Source of the DNA: Orychophragmus violaceus
Taxonomy: Eukaryota > Streptophyta > Magnoliopsida > Brassicales > Brassicaceae
Assembly: GCA_030180135.1 (NCBI GenBank)
Contig: CM058232.1
Span: 77,233,001-77,297,000 of the forward strand
Direction of reading: 5' to 3'
DNA: 64,000 nt
A model generated the notes under the pieces. The model did not search any database. It was not told the origin of the DNA and saw only the letters and a list, made by a program, of their open reading frames with translations. Below, in pieces: positions 44,515-55,639 of this stretch (position 1 is its first letter; each line of letters opens with the position of its first letter). A program made the translations under genes and the position numbers.

Positions 44515-47220
44515 TCATCTCCTAGACTTCTTTTTTGAGGCCTTAGAGGAAGAAGGCTTGGAATGATCGGCGGTTGCACTCTGGTTTGACTTTGAAGTTG
44601 AAGGAGCTGTTTCCTGTTTGTCTTGCTTGGTCACTGCACCCTGCGAGCCACGGATTTGGGCTGCTCGCTTGTCCTTCCTTTTGGGTCTGTAACTTGACCT
44701 TTCCCTTCTGGGTAGCCACCTTTCAGGGTCCGGAGGTGGACCCGGGTTTGCCGGATCGAATCCTTTGGGATACTTTGGCTTTCTCTTCCTCTTCCTCTTT
44801 GCCTTCTCTTTGCTCTTCACTTCTTCCTGCATCGCTGAACCACCACCAGCAGCGCCTTCAATGGGTTTTGCACCAGAGGTCTTTTCTAGGTTATCCACAT
44901 CAACAGCCTTCAACCCAGGTAACGGCTTTAACTGTTTCTCGTATGTTTCTGCTTTCTCGACATTGACACGAGCAAGTGTAGTCACAAGACCAACCAAAGC
45001 ATCTGTGCTTTTATGGTTTTTCACTATCTCCTCGTATAGCCGTGAAGCCTCCTCTTCTTGACCATGCCTGAGCTTGAAGGAAGCAGCCTCCGGCATCAAT
45101 ACGCTAAGCTTATTGTTCTCAGTCATCGAATTTGACCACCACTTAATTGCTGAGTCAAGAACAGCAGCAGCACCATCATTGTCCCCAGCTCGCTCTTTGA
45201 GGGCGACAATGGTCGCAACAGTTGCAGGAAAATGCTGGATATCAGTTATCTTGGACAGGGACTCTGCTGCTACATGAGGATGATTGGCCGAAGCAGCAAT
45301 TTGTGCCCTGGCCAAGAGAACCAACTTGGACTTTTCCGGGAACTTTTCGGTGAACTGTCCCAGAAGTTCTTCAGCTTTGGCAGCCTTGTTCTCTCTCACC
45401 AAAACAGCAGCTTGAAGCAATGCAGGATTAACACTCTCAGGAAAGAGGCCTGGCAGTGCAGCACAAAGTTCTCGTGCCTGTGGTAAAAGATTCTCTTAAC
45501 TGGTCAAGCCGAATAGGCAAAGAAGAAATAAGATAGTAATAAACAAGATTTTGAGCTGGACCTGATCCATCTTATTTGCATGGAGGAGCAGAAGGACGCG
45601 ATTGGCATAAATAGCTTCCTTATGTTTCTGTGAAAGCTTTGCATCAAGTGCTTGAGAAAGCTGGAAACTTTGGGAGTCCTTTTCTTTTAGCCGATCTAGC
45701 TTCCTCAAGCCATCAGAAATATCTTTGGAACCTTTCAAGGCAATAAGGTTGTTCACAGCAACAGCAAGTGACGATTCATCGGCAAGGTTTCGTTTAATGA
45801 TGTCTGCATAAGAGCTAGCAGATTCTTGATTTTGTCCAAGGACCTGGTGAGAAAAACTACATTACTAACGACCGGAAGATGCCCTGACAGGCGGTTAAGG
45901 GTTAAGACGAGCAGCATAAAAAAATACCTGTTGGACATATGCTAATTGGACAGCAATTGGGGCAAGCTCATTCTCAATATCCTCATCAGCAAAACCCTCA
46001 TCCGTGAGAAATTCCTGACCAATTCTGTCTCAAACCAGCAGTATTTTCATCAGGAAACAATACATAGTACAAGACTCAAAAAATCAGTAGTCACATGAAC
46101 AATGTACTTGAAGTTTTGATAAAGATACAGATGAAAAGAAATCATGTATACATCCCTACGTACTAGATTGATGTGATTATCAAAAGCATGATGTTAAAAA
46201 ATTGGTAGTGAATATAAGACAAGAAAGAATTGAGACCACCCAGTAAGGTTCAGTATTAACAACTAATTTACCGAATTACACATCCTACATTGTACAGCTA
46301 GACCTAAAACACAATTGCATTAAAGCTAGAGGAAACGTAAATAATGAGAAATCCTAAGAATATTATTTAGAGTGATATACCTCCTGGCAGCCAGTAAAAG
46401 TTGTTCTGCATCGGCGTAGTTATTGTTTTCAATCAAAGAGCAAGCAGTGTTGAAAGCCAACTCAAAACTACTAGTTGGTTTGATCCTCCAAGAGTCCAAT
46501 GCTCCTTTTACTTGAGAAGATTTACCAGCTGAAACCAAACCGGCGACGAAATTGACCTCTGCCGATTCAATCTCGGAGTTCTGCAGTTTCCGATACACAT
46601 CAACGCAAGCATCTGTTTTTCCCAGTCGGTACAGAATCTGAGCCTCCAAAAGCGAAGTCTCTGAATCTCTCTCTCGACTTTTTAAGCACACAAAAGCCTC
46701 GTCTAGCTTGTTTTGACGGTATAAGCAATATGCCTATTATGAGAACGATTCAAAGCGATAGAGAAACCATTACAGCCTTACAACATTCATTCCCAGTACA
46801 CCATATGAGCATTCCAGTAAACGAAACTCTATGAAATGCAGTTCAATTAGTCTACGAAAACTGACCTTCTGAAACCCTAGATCGATCGGAAGCTTATGGA
46901 AAGACTGAATGACGGAGAGAGCATCATCGATCTTATCGTCTTTCACAAGAGCAACAACTTTGCATTGGATCGCATCCTCATCGGCAGGTGCAATCGACAA
47001 AACTGGAAAGAAAATCTCGGATTTCAAATTCACAAAAAAAACAAATAAGAATTGTGGGAATGAGGGAGGTAGAATCTGAACCTTGATCAGCGACCTTAAC
47101 GGCTTGTTCATATTCAGATCGCTTAATATGCCTATCGAGAGAAGTGAAGAGATCTTCGATTACAGGAGGAGGCTGTGAAGTGGACGAGGTTTTGGGTTTT
47201 TCTTTCGATTTAGGAGCCAT
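44515..47220 (-). CDS. SRP72: Signal recognition particle subunit SRP72
   Basis: Subunit of the cytosolic signal recognition particle, which targets ribosomes making secretory proteins to the ER; SRP72 pairs with SRP68 and binds 7SL RNA. Six exons: 47082-47220, 46866-47002, 46381-46733, 45928-46024, 45562-45843 and 44515-45477, all with GT-AG introns and compatible phases, giving 656 aa, close to the family length. The body is TPR-like helical repeats (KSREREDS-type region 3, LLEAQILYRLGKTDACVDVY, LQAAVLVRENKAAKAEELLG). The C-terminal basic SRP72 RNA-binding domain at about residues 560-615 shows KPKYPKGFDPANPGPPPDPE, RWLPRRERSSYRPKRKDKRA. The tail is Ser/Lys-rich. No damage is seen. Confidence 0.96.
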
Positions 47221-48721
47221 GGCTTTGATGGAGGAGAAGAAATCGGAGATCCCACTACAAATTTTTGCTGAGGGTTTTCTGCATTTGTTGCCTTCAACGT
47301 ATGGATGACTTGTTTAAGATTTGCCTTAGACGACCTCATGGGCTTTAAATGGGCCTATGCCATGATCCAAATTTTCTTCAAGGACAAATTTTGGATCAAG
47401 CCATCTAATCTATATAAATCTATATAAAGCACAAGTCATGAGAGAAAAAAAGTTTCACCTCCTCCAATCAAAACATGTTATTTTGCTGACGTGGCAATAA
47501 TTTGAATGACTATTCTGAAATCAAGTTGGATGACTATTTCAATTTTTTTTTTTCATCTCTTACTTTTTCTCTGGAAACACTATCTCTCCCCTTCTCTCAA
47601 AACAGTTTCGCCATCATTTATTGCAGTTTCCAAGCCCTTTGGCTATTAGCTCTGAATCTCTCTCCGAAACAGGTACGAAATCAAACATGTGGTTTCCGAT
47701 TTCCAATTCTCATCATCCGGATTGAGTTTATTTTGTTTATCTTCTTTTGCATGCCTCACCATCTTCGTCTTTCTCGATCTCTCTCCCATCCAAGATCTGA
47801 AATCAATATGCTCTATCAAATCACAATTGTTTTATTTGTTTATTTTATCAAAACCAGATTTGTTTATTTTTATCAAAATCAGGTGAGATCCGTAAATCAA
47901 CTGTTTTTCTATGGATTCACAATTAAAAAAAAAAGAAAAAAAAAACAGTTTCTCCATCCACGATTTCATTCTTCTCAAGGTAAGTTTTTGCTTTCATCTT
48001 CAAATATTCAACTCCTACTACTAAATCGATCCAGTCGATCTCACCTTTTCACTCATTTGTTTCAATTTTTTGCACAAAATAGATCGACAGATAAAACGAA
48101 ACAAAGCGAAACAAAGTGCTATAGTTCGAAAGTGTGGAACTCTTCAGTGGCCTCCCTCCGGTTGTTTGCCCGAGGTCGGAATTCCACCGGTCAACGGTGG
48201 TGTGGTCAGGTTTCGATAACTGCAAAACGGTTACCCATCTCATAACTGTCACCCTTGCCCTCTATTTAAAGCGTGTGTTGTGTCTTCATCTCTCATGTGT
48301 TGAGAGAACAGTTTCTCAAAATTTCTGCTGTTCTTATTAATAATGGCGGATCGATTGCGTAAGAAACTCCAAGATGTATCAATCGGAATTGATGATGAGA
48401 TCATCACTCTGCCAATCGATTTGTTCAAGCAGGAATGGTAGTTCTGGTGGATCCGCTGACCTCAGACTTCTGAGGTGTGTGTTTGTGTTATCTAATTGTT
48501 GATTTAGATCTCAGTTTCTTTGTATATGTCAATTTGAATGTTTGAATTGAAATTACGAGGTCGATGATTATGGTGATGTTATCTGGTTGTGTTGGTTGAT
48601 ATAGAGGAGAATTTATGTGATTCATAATTAAGTTTTTGTTTCGGATTCTTCTCAACCATTTTATTGAACTGTTGTAGGGATCATGGGTGCTCAAACCCAT
48701 AAACTCTAAACCAAAGATGGA

Positions 48722-48767
48722 TGTTTCATTGGCGAGATATTTGTTGGTGCAGCACCTCAGCTAACAA
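48722..48767 (+). pseudogene. DUF1350-like exon fragment, first copy
   Basis: A partial copy of the block at 49366-49443 (ATATTTGTTGGTGCAGCACC shared), broken by a substitution (GGCGAG for GGCGGG) and cut short after CAGCTAAC. Confidence 0.55.
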
Positions 48768-48817
48768 AAAGTCGTACGAGCGGTTTATAATTATCCGATC
48801 CACTGGAATTTTTGTAG

Positions 48818-49358
48818 GGATGCTTGAAAATCCTGAATATCGCCAACAGCTACAGGACATGTTGTAAGCTCCAGTTACAAGTTTATTCCTTTTCATTGCT
48901 TTCGAGAATCTCTAAAACTATATTTTTCGATTTACCTTTGTTTGTTCTCCATGGATTTAGGAATAATATGAGTGGGAGTGGTGAATGGGACAAGAGAATG
49001 ATGGATACCTTAAAGAATTTTGACCTGAATAGCCCTGAGGTTAAGCAACAATTTGGTAAGCAAATAATCCCTAAATGAAAGTAAGTTTTCTTTCAATTTG
49101 AATAACTAAATATACTTTGACATGATCTCTGACACAATTTGATTGTTGTTGTTGTTGCAGTGTTCAGAGAACCCAATGAATATCATGAAGTACCAAAACG
49201 ACAAAGAGGTAAAACACTCAATCTACTGCTAATTTAAGTTATGCATTGAAAACATCTCAGGCAATCACATTTGTAAGAATTTTGCTGTTTTTGTTTGACT
49301 GCAGTTAATGGATGTGTTCAACAAGATATCGCAGCTCTTCCCAGGAATGACGGGTTGA
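48818..49358 (+). pseudogene. Captured TIC40 3' exons
   Basis: TIC40 is the chloroplast inner-envelope co-chaperone of protein import; its C-terminal Sti1-like domain is represented here. Exon a 48818-48863 (MLENPEYRQQLQDML), b 48961-49055 (NNMSGSGEWDKRMMDTLKNF, DLNSPEVKQQF), c 49161-49208 (CSENPMNIMKYQNDKE), d 49305-49358 (MDVFNKISQLFPGMTG and the native stop). GT-AG borders are kept. Relative to the remembered Arabidopsis protein, the stretch between exons b and c (about 35 residues including TPEEVISKIMENPDVAMAF) is missing, and a later copy of the b-c intron spans the gap. No upstream TIC40 exons are present, so it cannot make TIC40. Confidence 0.82.
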
Positions 49359-49365
49359 TATGACA

Positions 49366-49443
49366 CATTTCACTGGCGGGATATTTGTTGGTGCAGCACC
49401 TCAGCTAACCTACCGATTGTTTCTTGAGAGATTAGCAGACAAG
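49366..49443 (+). pseudogene. DUF1350-like exon fragment
   Basis: Reads HFTGGIFVGAAPQLTYRLFL, then ERLADK, followed by a GT-type donor. This resembles the start of the conserved region of plant DUF1350 proteins as I remember them. It directly follows the TIC40 stop without a clear junction feature. Confidence 0.58.
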
Positions 49444-51205
49444 TAAGTCTGTGAAGGATACTCTTATATAGTTCCCATAATAGGTCTACCTATTTGACAT
49501 TTGTAAAACTCATGTGGTGGTTCACAGATGGAATCTTCTGTTTCGTGTGCTAACCATGCTTTTAACTGTGTGGTTGTGGAGACCAATGAGCCTGAATCAG
49601 CAGCTTCTGCCGGTAATCATGTGGACAACTCAGATTTATCTTCTTTTTTTTTGAAAATCATATAACCATCAGCGAATTCTGCAGGTTTTTTATTCAATCA
49701 TGTGTTTAATTATAAGTTATAGCTAGCCATGAGAACAGAGAATCATATCATTTGAGGAAGAAAAAGCTGAAATATGAAATAAGAATTAATGTGCGGCTAT
49801 CCATACATATGTTTCTTTAAATATACTCTCACGTCAATGTGCCATTTCGTTAAGAGTATTGTTTGATGTTTGAGTCATGTTTGATGTACAAATTATCATT
49901 TATTTCATTTAGATTTAAAAGTTATAGCAACATTAAGTAGTAAAGATCACTTATTCTCAAACTAACGAGTAACGTAATTTTGATTATCTAACTATTTTTC
50001 TATTATTGTGTATTGATTCTTAACTCTTGATTTACTTTGGACAATTATGTGTCTGTGTTACTTGCTTAATTTTTTTTTTTTACTCTTTTATTGTTTTAAT
50101 TGGATTTGTAAGATTATCTATCCGCAAATGGAGATACTGAATGGATTACTGGATGTAAGAACTAAGAGAGGACAAACTTTTCAGAGAGGAGCATGTTAAG
50201 ATTTAGAAGAAAAAATACAGGTAAGAGCAAAACATAAAGAAGTAAAACAAGAAAGCTTTGAAGTTTGAACTAATATTTGTACTCAATGAGCTAATTTCGA
50301 TAAATGCTCCATTAGAAACATCACATGCTGTTATTTGAATTAGGTTGTTTCTGAATTGCTGGATAACTGGTATATTTCATATTACTGTGATTGGATTGTT
50401 CTTGATATTTATGGTTTTGTTAAAACAATTTCACTTACCTAATCAATTATCTTTTGATGATTCTTCGTTGTGTTCAAGAAAAGCTCTTAATCAGTGATCT
50501 TGCTTACTTAATTTTCCATTACTTGGTTTTTATAGTGATAGATCTGGATCGAAGGAGAATTTTATCTTGGTGGGCAGAAGTTACGGTCATGAAAGCTAGA
50601 GCTTCGTGTCTACAGGAACAAGATCTTGCGACTCGGCTCTCTCCATCAATGGTCAGTCTGGGAAAAGCTCTTGTGCTGATTGCTTGAATTACAAGGTGCA
50701 ATATCTTCATCACGTCTTGATTTTGGAATTATTTTTCTCTCCTCTAATCTTCCCATGTTTTGAATAATTTTGTGTGATCCTTATCTTTCAAAGAGAGGGG
50801 GACCTCAAAATTTTCCCGTTTCGGGCCAATTTTCGTCTCTGTAGAACGTTATTTGGGACTCTCATCAATCATTGATGCCAGCCCGCTCAAAAGCTCCAAA
50901 CGTACACTATACACAAGCAGAGTGATGCAGTCAGGAAATGAACCAACTCATGTCAATGGATCGATCAAGAAGGGAGTAACTAATAGCCGTTAGTGAATTA
51001 GGTCGTACTGAAGTACATACTATAAAGCCTGAAATTATTTTTTTGTCCTCCTTTGAATCCATTATCATTTTTTTAAGAGTTTGAGAGGCATCGAAGCAAG
51101 ATTTTTTTTTTCTCCGAGCTTAAACATTACAAGCAAATGTTTTGAACTTTAAAGCATTTTTTCAATTAACACCAACTTTGTATGCAACACGCTGGTTCAG
51201 AAGTT

Positions 51206-51473
51206 TTTTTTTTTTTGCTAATATTTGTTGCATTTATATTAAAATTTAAAAGTAGCAAAAGTTACAATAGTTTGCACAATTGTAAACTCTAGAAGATTAT
51301 CTAAACTTCAATTCAGCCTCGAGAAATGCGGAAATCCAATCGCGAGTTGAAGTTTAAAATCAAGAATAGCTACTCACATACCACTAATTAGAAGGATTAC
51401 AAAACCCGAACAAAAGTCCACTGAACCAACCCAAAGGTTGCTCAATGAATGTTGCTTCTAGCTCTCTTCTCTT
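51206..51473 (-). mobile_element. 5'-truncated retroposed sequence with poly(A) and target-site duplication
   Basis: A 16-bp duplication CGCTGGTTCAGAAGTT (51190-51205 and 51474-51489) flanks a 268-bp segment that starts with a T-run on the plus strand (poly-A on the minus strand). On the minus strand it encodes a protein tail, KRRELEATFIEQPLGWFSGL, LFGFCNPSN and a stop, followed by 3' UTR. This is the signature of LINE-machinery retroposition of an mRNA 3' end or of a truncated LINE. I do not recognise the donor. Confidence 0.72.
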
Positions 51474-51727
51474 CGCTGGTTCAGAAGTTACCAATTCACA
51501 AAAAGTAGGGAACGGCGAAGAGAAGAAGAATTGTATCAATATGTTTCTAAAGAAAAATAAGACATTCACTCCTAAAAAAAGAGTTGATATTATGCTAAAG
51601 CTATAAGTTTCACATAAAACAAGTTTATATATAGGCTTTTCATCATCATCTACACATATTTTACTATAGAAAAACGATTAAATGTAAATTAATTTTATCT
51701 TTCAAAAAAAAAATTCAGAAGACATTA

Positions 51728-51757
51728 GCCCGTACAACGTACGGGCCAGAATACTAG
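51728..51757 (+). promoter_or_regulatory. Helitron 3' terminal hairpin and CTAG end
   Basis: GCCCGTAC at 51728-51735, loop AAC, GTACGGGC at 51739-51746, then CTAG at 51754-51757. Acts as the rolling-circle stop signal in Helitrons. Confidence 0.88.
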
Positions 51758-51932
51758 TTTAATAATAATTGGTACTCTTTTCCACCCTTTAAAAAAAATA
51801 CAGATTAATATGAATGGCAAAAGAGAAGAATTCCTTTTGTCAAAATAGTAAAAAATACATAGATAATACATAAAATAATTGTAGATACTAATTTCTCTTT
51901 CTCTACGTGTCGCATCTGGCGATTATAATGCG

Positions 51933-53110
51933 ATTTCTGAACAGTGATTCATCGCCTCTTCAGGTGGTGAATTTAGTGAAATATCTTCTCTTTTTGGGAT
52001 CACCAACTTTAACTCTGACTTATCGATGGATCGTGAATTATGGTTAGCTTTGCAAAATCTTGACCTTGGCTTCAAGCGTGCTTCGATTAAGCTCTCCATA
52101 AAAGCCAAACAAAAGCGTGACGAAAATCATCGATTGAGTCTCGTTGTTCAGGGTTTGAATCCGCCTCACCAAACTCCGGATGGAATCAGAGTAGTGATGC
52201 CTCAATGGCCGCATCAACAAGGGTGGCACAGTTCAGTTCTTCTTCCGTCACGAGCATCACATTCTGTCTGTGCTTGAAATGAACCCTGGAGTTATCACGA
52301 CTGGATGGTGGTAGTATCGTATTATCTGCAACTAATTTCGTTTTAGGTGAAAATTGACAATATTTCGGACGATTCTCGTGAGGACAGAGCCATTCGTAAA
52401 CTTTGGGAATCTTAGGTCATGTTGAAGACGTGCGTATCCACCATCCCTCATGTGATCATCCTGGAGAAGTTTGGATGATGGTGGTTATGAACGTGTATTG
52501 TCGCCTCTTTTTGTTTCTTTCTTTCTATTTGATGACTACGAGGAGCCAATACTTATGCACTTTACTTACGAAAAGATTTGTCGCTTCTGTGTGGCATGTG
52601 GAAGCCTCACTCATGACATTGACGATTGTGATGTTCATCCTCCACCAAGTACGGCTGTGTTTACTCTTCACGCTCAGCCTCCATATCCTCCCCCGGCTCC
52701 TCTATAAACTCATGACCCTTTGATGCATACTCTGATGGGTTCTCCTCCACTTCATGCATCTAACTCCAACGATGATCTAATATGTGAAAATAACGACTCC
52801 AACATCAATCTTCAGGACTATTCGGGTAATTTTGTACTCACATATTCAGAACTTATGAATATTTTGCCTACTTCATAGATGCCTATTATGCGTGTTAATC
52901 ATCAACTTTTGGTGAGGGTAGTAGCTCCTCTGTAGAATTTCAAGATAAGGGCACCAAATGCAAAGATGAAGCTACTGAGACGAAGGATGAATCTTCTTAT
53001 AATTGTCAAAAGACAAAGGTTCTTTCACAACCAAGGATAAGGGTAAGATGGCACCCTTGAAGCCACCAACTCCACCATCAAGATCCTCCACTGGAATTTT
53101 CAAGGGTTAA
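51933..53110 (+). pseudogene. LINE ORF1 (DUF4283 and CCHC zinc knuckle)
   Basis: Starts near the ATG at 52026 (MDRELWLALQNLDLGFKRAS); HRLSLVVQGLNPPHQTP resembles the beginning of the DUF4283 nucleic-acid-binding region. Frame changes follow. A zinc knuckle FCVACGSLTHDIDDC (C-x2-C-x4-H-x4-C) is readable at about 52590-52635. Then a Pro-rich tail and low-complexity sequence. Confidence 0.72.
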
Positions 53111-55455
53111 GGAGCCCCTTGATGGTTCCCTATCTTAAATCAATAGTAAATATAAGATTGACATACTACTCCTTGTAGAAAATAAGAATAAAGATAGTTT
53201 TGTGCATAAGTTTGGTGATGACCTCCACTTTCCTCATGATTTTGTTGTAACTCTGAATGCTCTTAGTGGGGGTTTAGCTATTTTTTTCGGGGGATCATAT
53301 GAAGTGTTATTTTGTGTCAACTCCAACACTTCATTCTACTGATATAAGAGTAACATAAGGTTTCAACTCTTTTACGCTTTCGTATGTTTATAGTATTCCA
53401 AGGAGAAACTTGAGACAACTGCAGTGGGATTGTATGAATAATCTTATGCAAGCATGTCTGTATCAGCACAAACCGCGTCTCTTGATTGGTGATTTAAATG
53501 ACAATAAGGACAATTCATAGCAGCTTTGAGGCTCTGTTAAACTGGAATGGTACTTCTCTCACTTTAGACGTATGCTAAATGTCTCTGATCTTCATGAAGT
53601 CAGAACATATGATGGTAAATTTACTTGGTTAGGCAGTAGAAGCAATGGACCCATTCGATCCAAGTTAGATCGTGTTGTGGCTTCTTCAAACTGTCAGGAC
53701 CAATTTCCTAATTCTTGGGCTCAGATTTTACATTGGATTGGCTCAGACCATCGTCACTTGCTTCTACAAACTGATGAAGCTAATTGGAAATGAAGTAATC
53801 TCTTTAAGTATGATAATTGCTGGAGACACATTGTAGACATTCACCGCCGCATTGATTCTACATGGGCTGGTAAATGTGCTCATTTGCCTCCAGCAAAATT
53901 CATTGTAGCTCACAAGCACTGTCGCAAGAGTCTTTCTCGTTGGATATTTCAGAATGATTACAACTATAAAAAAAGATTCAAAAACTACATGATGCTCTTC
54001 AACGTACGTATGATACTTATCCCCTGGATATTCATTTAATTTCTGATCTAAAGCTTCAGCTGGGTACTGAGTATAAACTTGAAGAGGAATATTGGAGGCT
54101 GAAAAGTAGAGCCACCTGTCTCCAAGCAGGAGATAAAAATACCAAGTATTTCCATGCAATAAATAAGCAACGACGGTGCTTTAATCTACAAAGAAGGAGC
54201 TTCACCAAATCATTCACCAGTACTTCTATGAACTTTACTATTCCTCACGTCGTAATGCATTAAATCCTATTTTACAGCATCTTGAGCCTAAGGTTACACC
54301 TGCAATGAACAATCAGCTTACTATGCCTATTACTAAAGAAGAAATTTATCATGCGTTATGTTTGATGAATGTCGATAAATCACAAAGGTCTGATGGATTT
54401 AGTGCTGTTTTTTTTTCAAATATCATTGGAATACAATCAAGACATGCGTCGTCCTTTATGTCAAGCTCTTCTTTGAAATTGACTATTTGTATCAAGAGAT
54501 AAATAGGTCTGTCTTATCCCCAAAATTGAAGCTCCAGTTCATGTTTGATACTTCTGCCATATAAGTCTTTGAAATGTCGCATATAGGTTAATCTCCAAAG
54601 TTCTTGCTGAGAGGCTGAAGCATTTTCTTAACGGTATCATCTTCGGGTTTCAATATGCATTGTTCTAGGGAGGATTATCACTGACAATGTGATTATAAGA
54701 CATGACCTTCTTCATTCTCTTAAAACAAAGTCAATCAAGACTCCCTTTATGGCTTTTAAACTGGATATATCAAAGGAATTTGACAAAGTGGAATGGCATT
54801 ACATTCTTGCTCTTCTTATGAAGCTAGGCTTTTATGAGCAATGGTGTAGTTCGATCATGACTTGTATCTCTTATGTCACTTACTCTGTCTTATTGAATGA
54901 TACCCCTGGAGAGAAAGTCACCTCTCAGTGTGGCTTACGTCAAGGAGACTCCCTCTCTCCTTATATTTACATCTTATGTACATAGGGTATATCATCTTTG
55001 CTCTCTCATGACTTGAAAGAGAAGTTCATTCATGGTTTTAAAAGCTAGCATAAGTTGCCCTGCTTTTTCTTACTTATTCTTTGTTGATGACTCACTTATG
55101 TTCTGTCAAGCTAAGACCGTCGAGTATCAACACCTGCTTCATCTCCTCGATCTTTATTCTGATGCTTCTGGTCAGTATATTAACTTCAACAAATCGGCTA
55201 TCCCCTTTGTTAAAACTGTCTTTACTGATGTTTAGTAATCCGTTGTCTCCATGACTTGAATTTCTCGGATTGGAGGTTTTGATCGATATTTGGGTTTGCC
55301 ATAATCAATAGGCCGCAAAAAAATTTGACACTTTCTATTAGATTGCATAGCAATTTCAACATAAACTGGAGAGTTGGTCTTCAAATTTTTTATCGCCAGC
55401 AGGTAACGAACTACCCTTAAAGTCTGTTAATACTGCTTTACCCACCTATTGTATG
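53111..55455 (+). pseudogene. LINE ORF2 (endonuclease and reverse transcriptase)
   Basis: Endonuclease traces WNFQGLRSPLMVPYLKSI, RTYDGKFTWLGSRSNGPIRS, KLDRVVASSNC and GSDHRHLLL. RT blocks: LTMPITKEEIYHALCLMNVD, FKLDISKEFDKVEWHYIL, CGLRQGDSLSPYIYIL and SYLFFVDDSLMF (FADD-type box, here FVDD). Many stops and frameshifts. The conserved PTYCMSS block is the last thing before the TTC repeat. Confidence 0.8.
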
Positions 55456-55635
55456 TCTTCTTCTTCTTCTTCTTCTTCTTCTTAGACATCGCATATTGCA
55501 TAATTATCCTTCTCTGCTGCTTGTGCCGAATTTCACACAAATCATCTTCTTCTTCTTCTTCTTCTTCTTCTTCTTCTTCTTCTTCTTCTTCTTCTTCTTC
55601 TTCTTCTTCTTCTTCTTCTTCTTCTTCTTCTTCCT
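55456..55635. repeat. (TTC)n microsatellite with internal 70-bp copia segment
   Basis: Two TTC tracts, 55458-55482 and 55545-55635, flank a copia-derived segment (from GACATCGCATATTGC) that recurs almost identically at 55680-55750. Confidence 0.93.
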
Positions 55636-55639
55636 GACC

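Larger units (their letters stand above)
47404..51757 (+). mobile_element. Non-autonomous Helitron with captured gene fragments
   Basis: Starts TCTAATCTATATAAA after host A (47403). Ends CTAG before host T, with the expected 3' hairpin (8-bp stem GCCCGTAC/GTACGGGC, loop AAC) 11 bp inside the end. No Rep/helicase gene is present. Cargo includes TIC40 exons (48818-49358), DUF1350-like pieces (48722-48767, 49366-49443), an ATG at 48343 opening MADRLRKKLQDVSIGIDDEI (like LINE ORF1 starts), an exon-like MESSVSCANHAFNCVVVET block near 49529-49612, and a retroposed fragment at 51206-51473. The remainder is AT-rich filler I could not identify. Confidence 0.85.
51900..55455 (+). mobile_element. Decayed LINE (L1-type non-LTR retrotransposon)
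   Basis: Contains an ORF1 with DUF4283-like region and zinc knuckle, followed by an ORF2 with endonuclease and reverse transcriptase, all with stops. The right side breaks off in the RT 3' region at a (TTC)n tract, so the LINE 3' end is lost. No TSD was found. Confidence 0.8.

Noticed and set aside
44574..45486. Plus-strand ORFs across SRP72
   Set aside because: Shadows of the minus-strand SRP72 exon 6; no independent features.
47502..48245. 247-residue ORF at the left of the Helitron
   Set aside because: Low-complexity hydrophobic composition, no domain, overlaps splice-like and poly-A tracts; not credible.
48818..49358. A working TIC40 gene
   Set aside because: Only the last exons are present, a middle block is missing, and the piece lies inside a Helitron.
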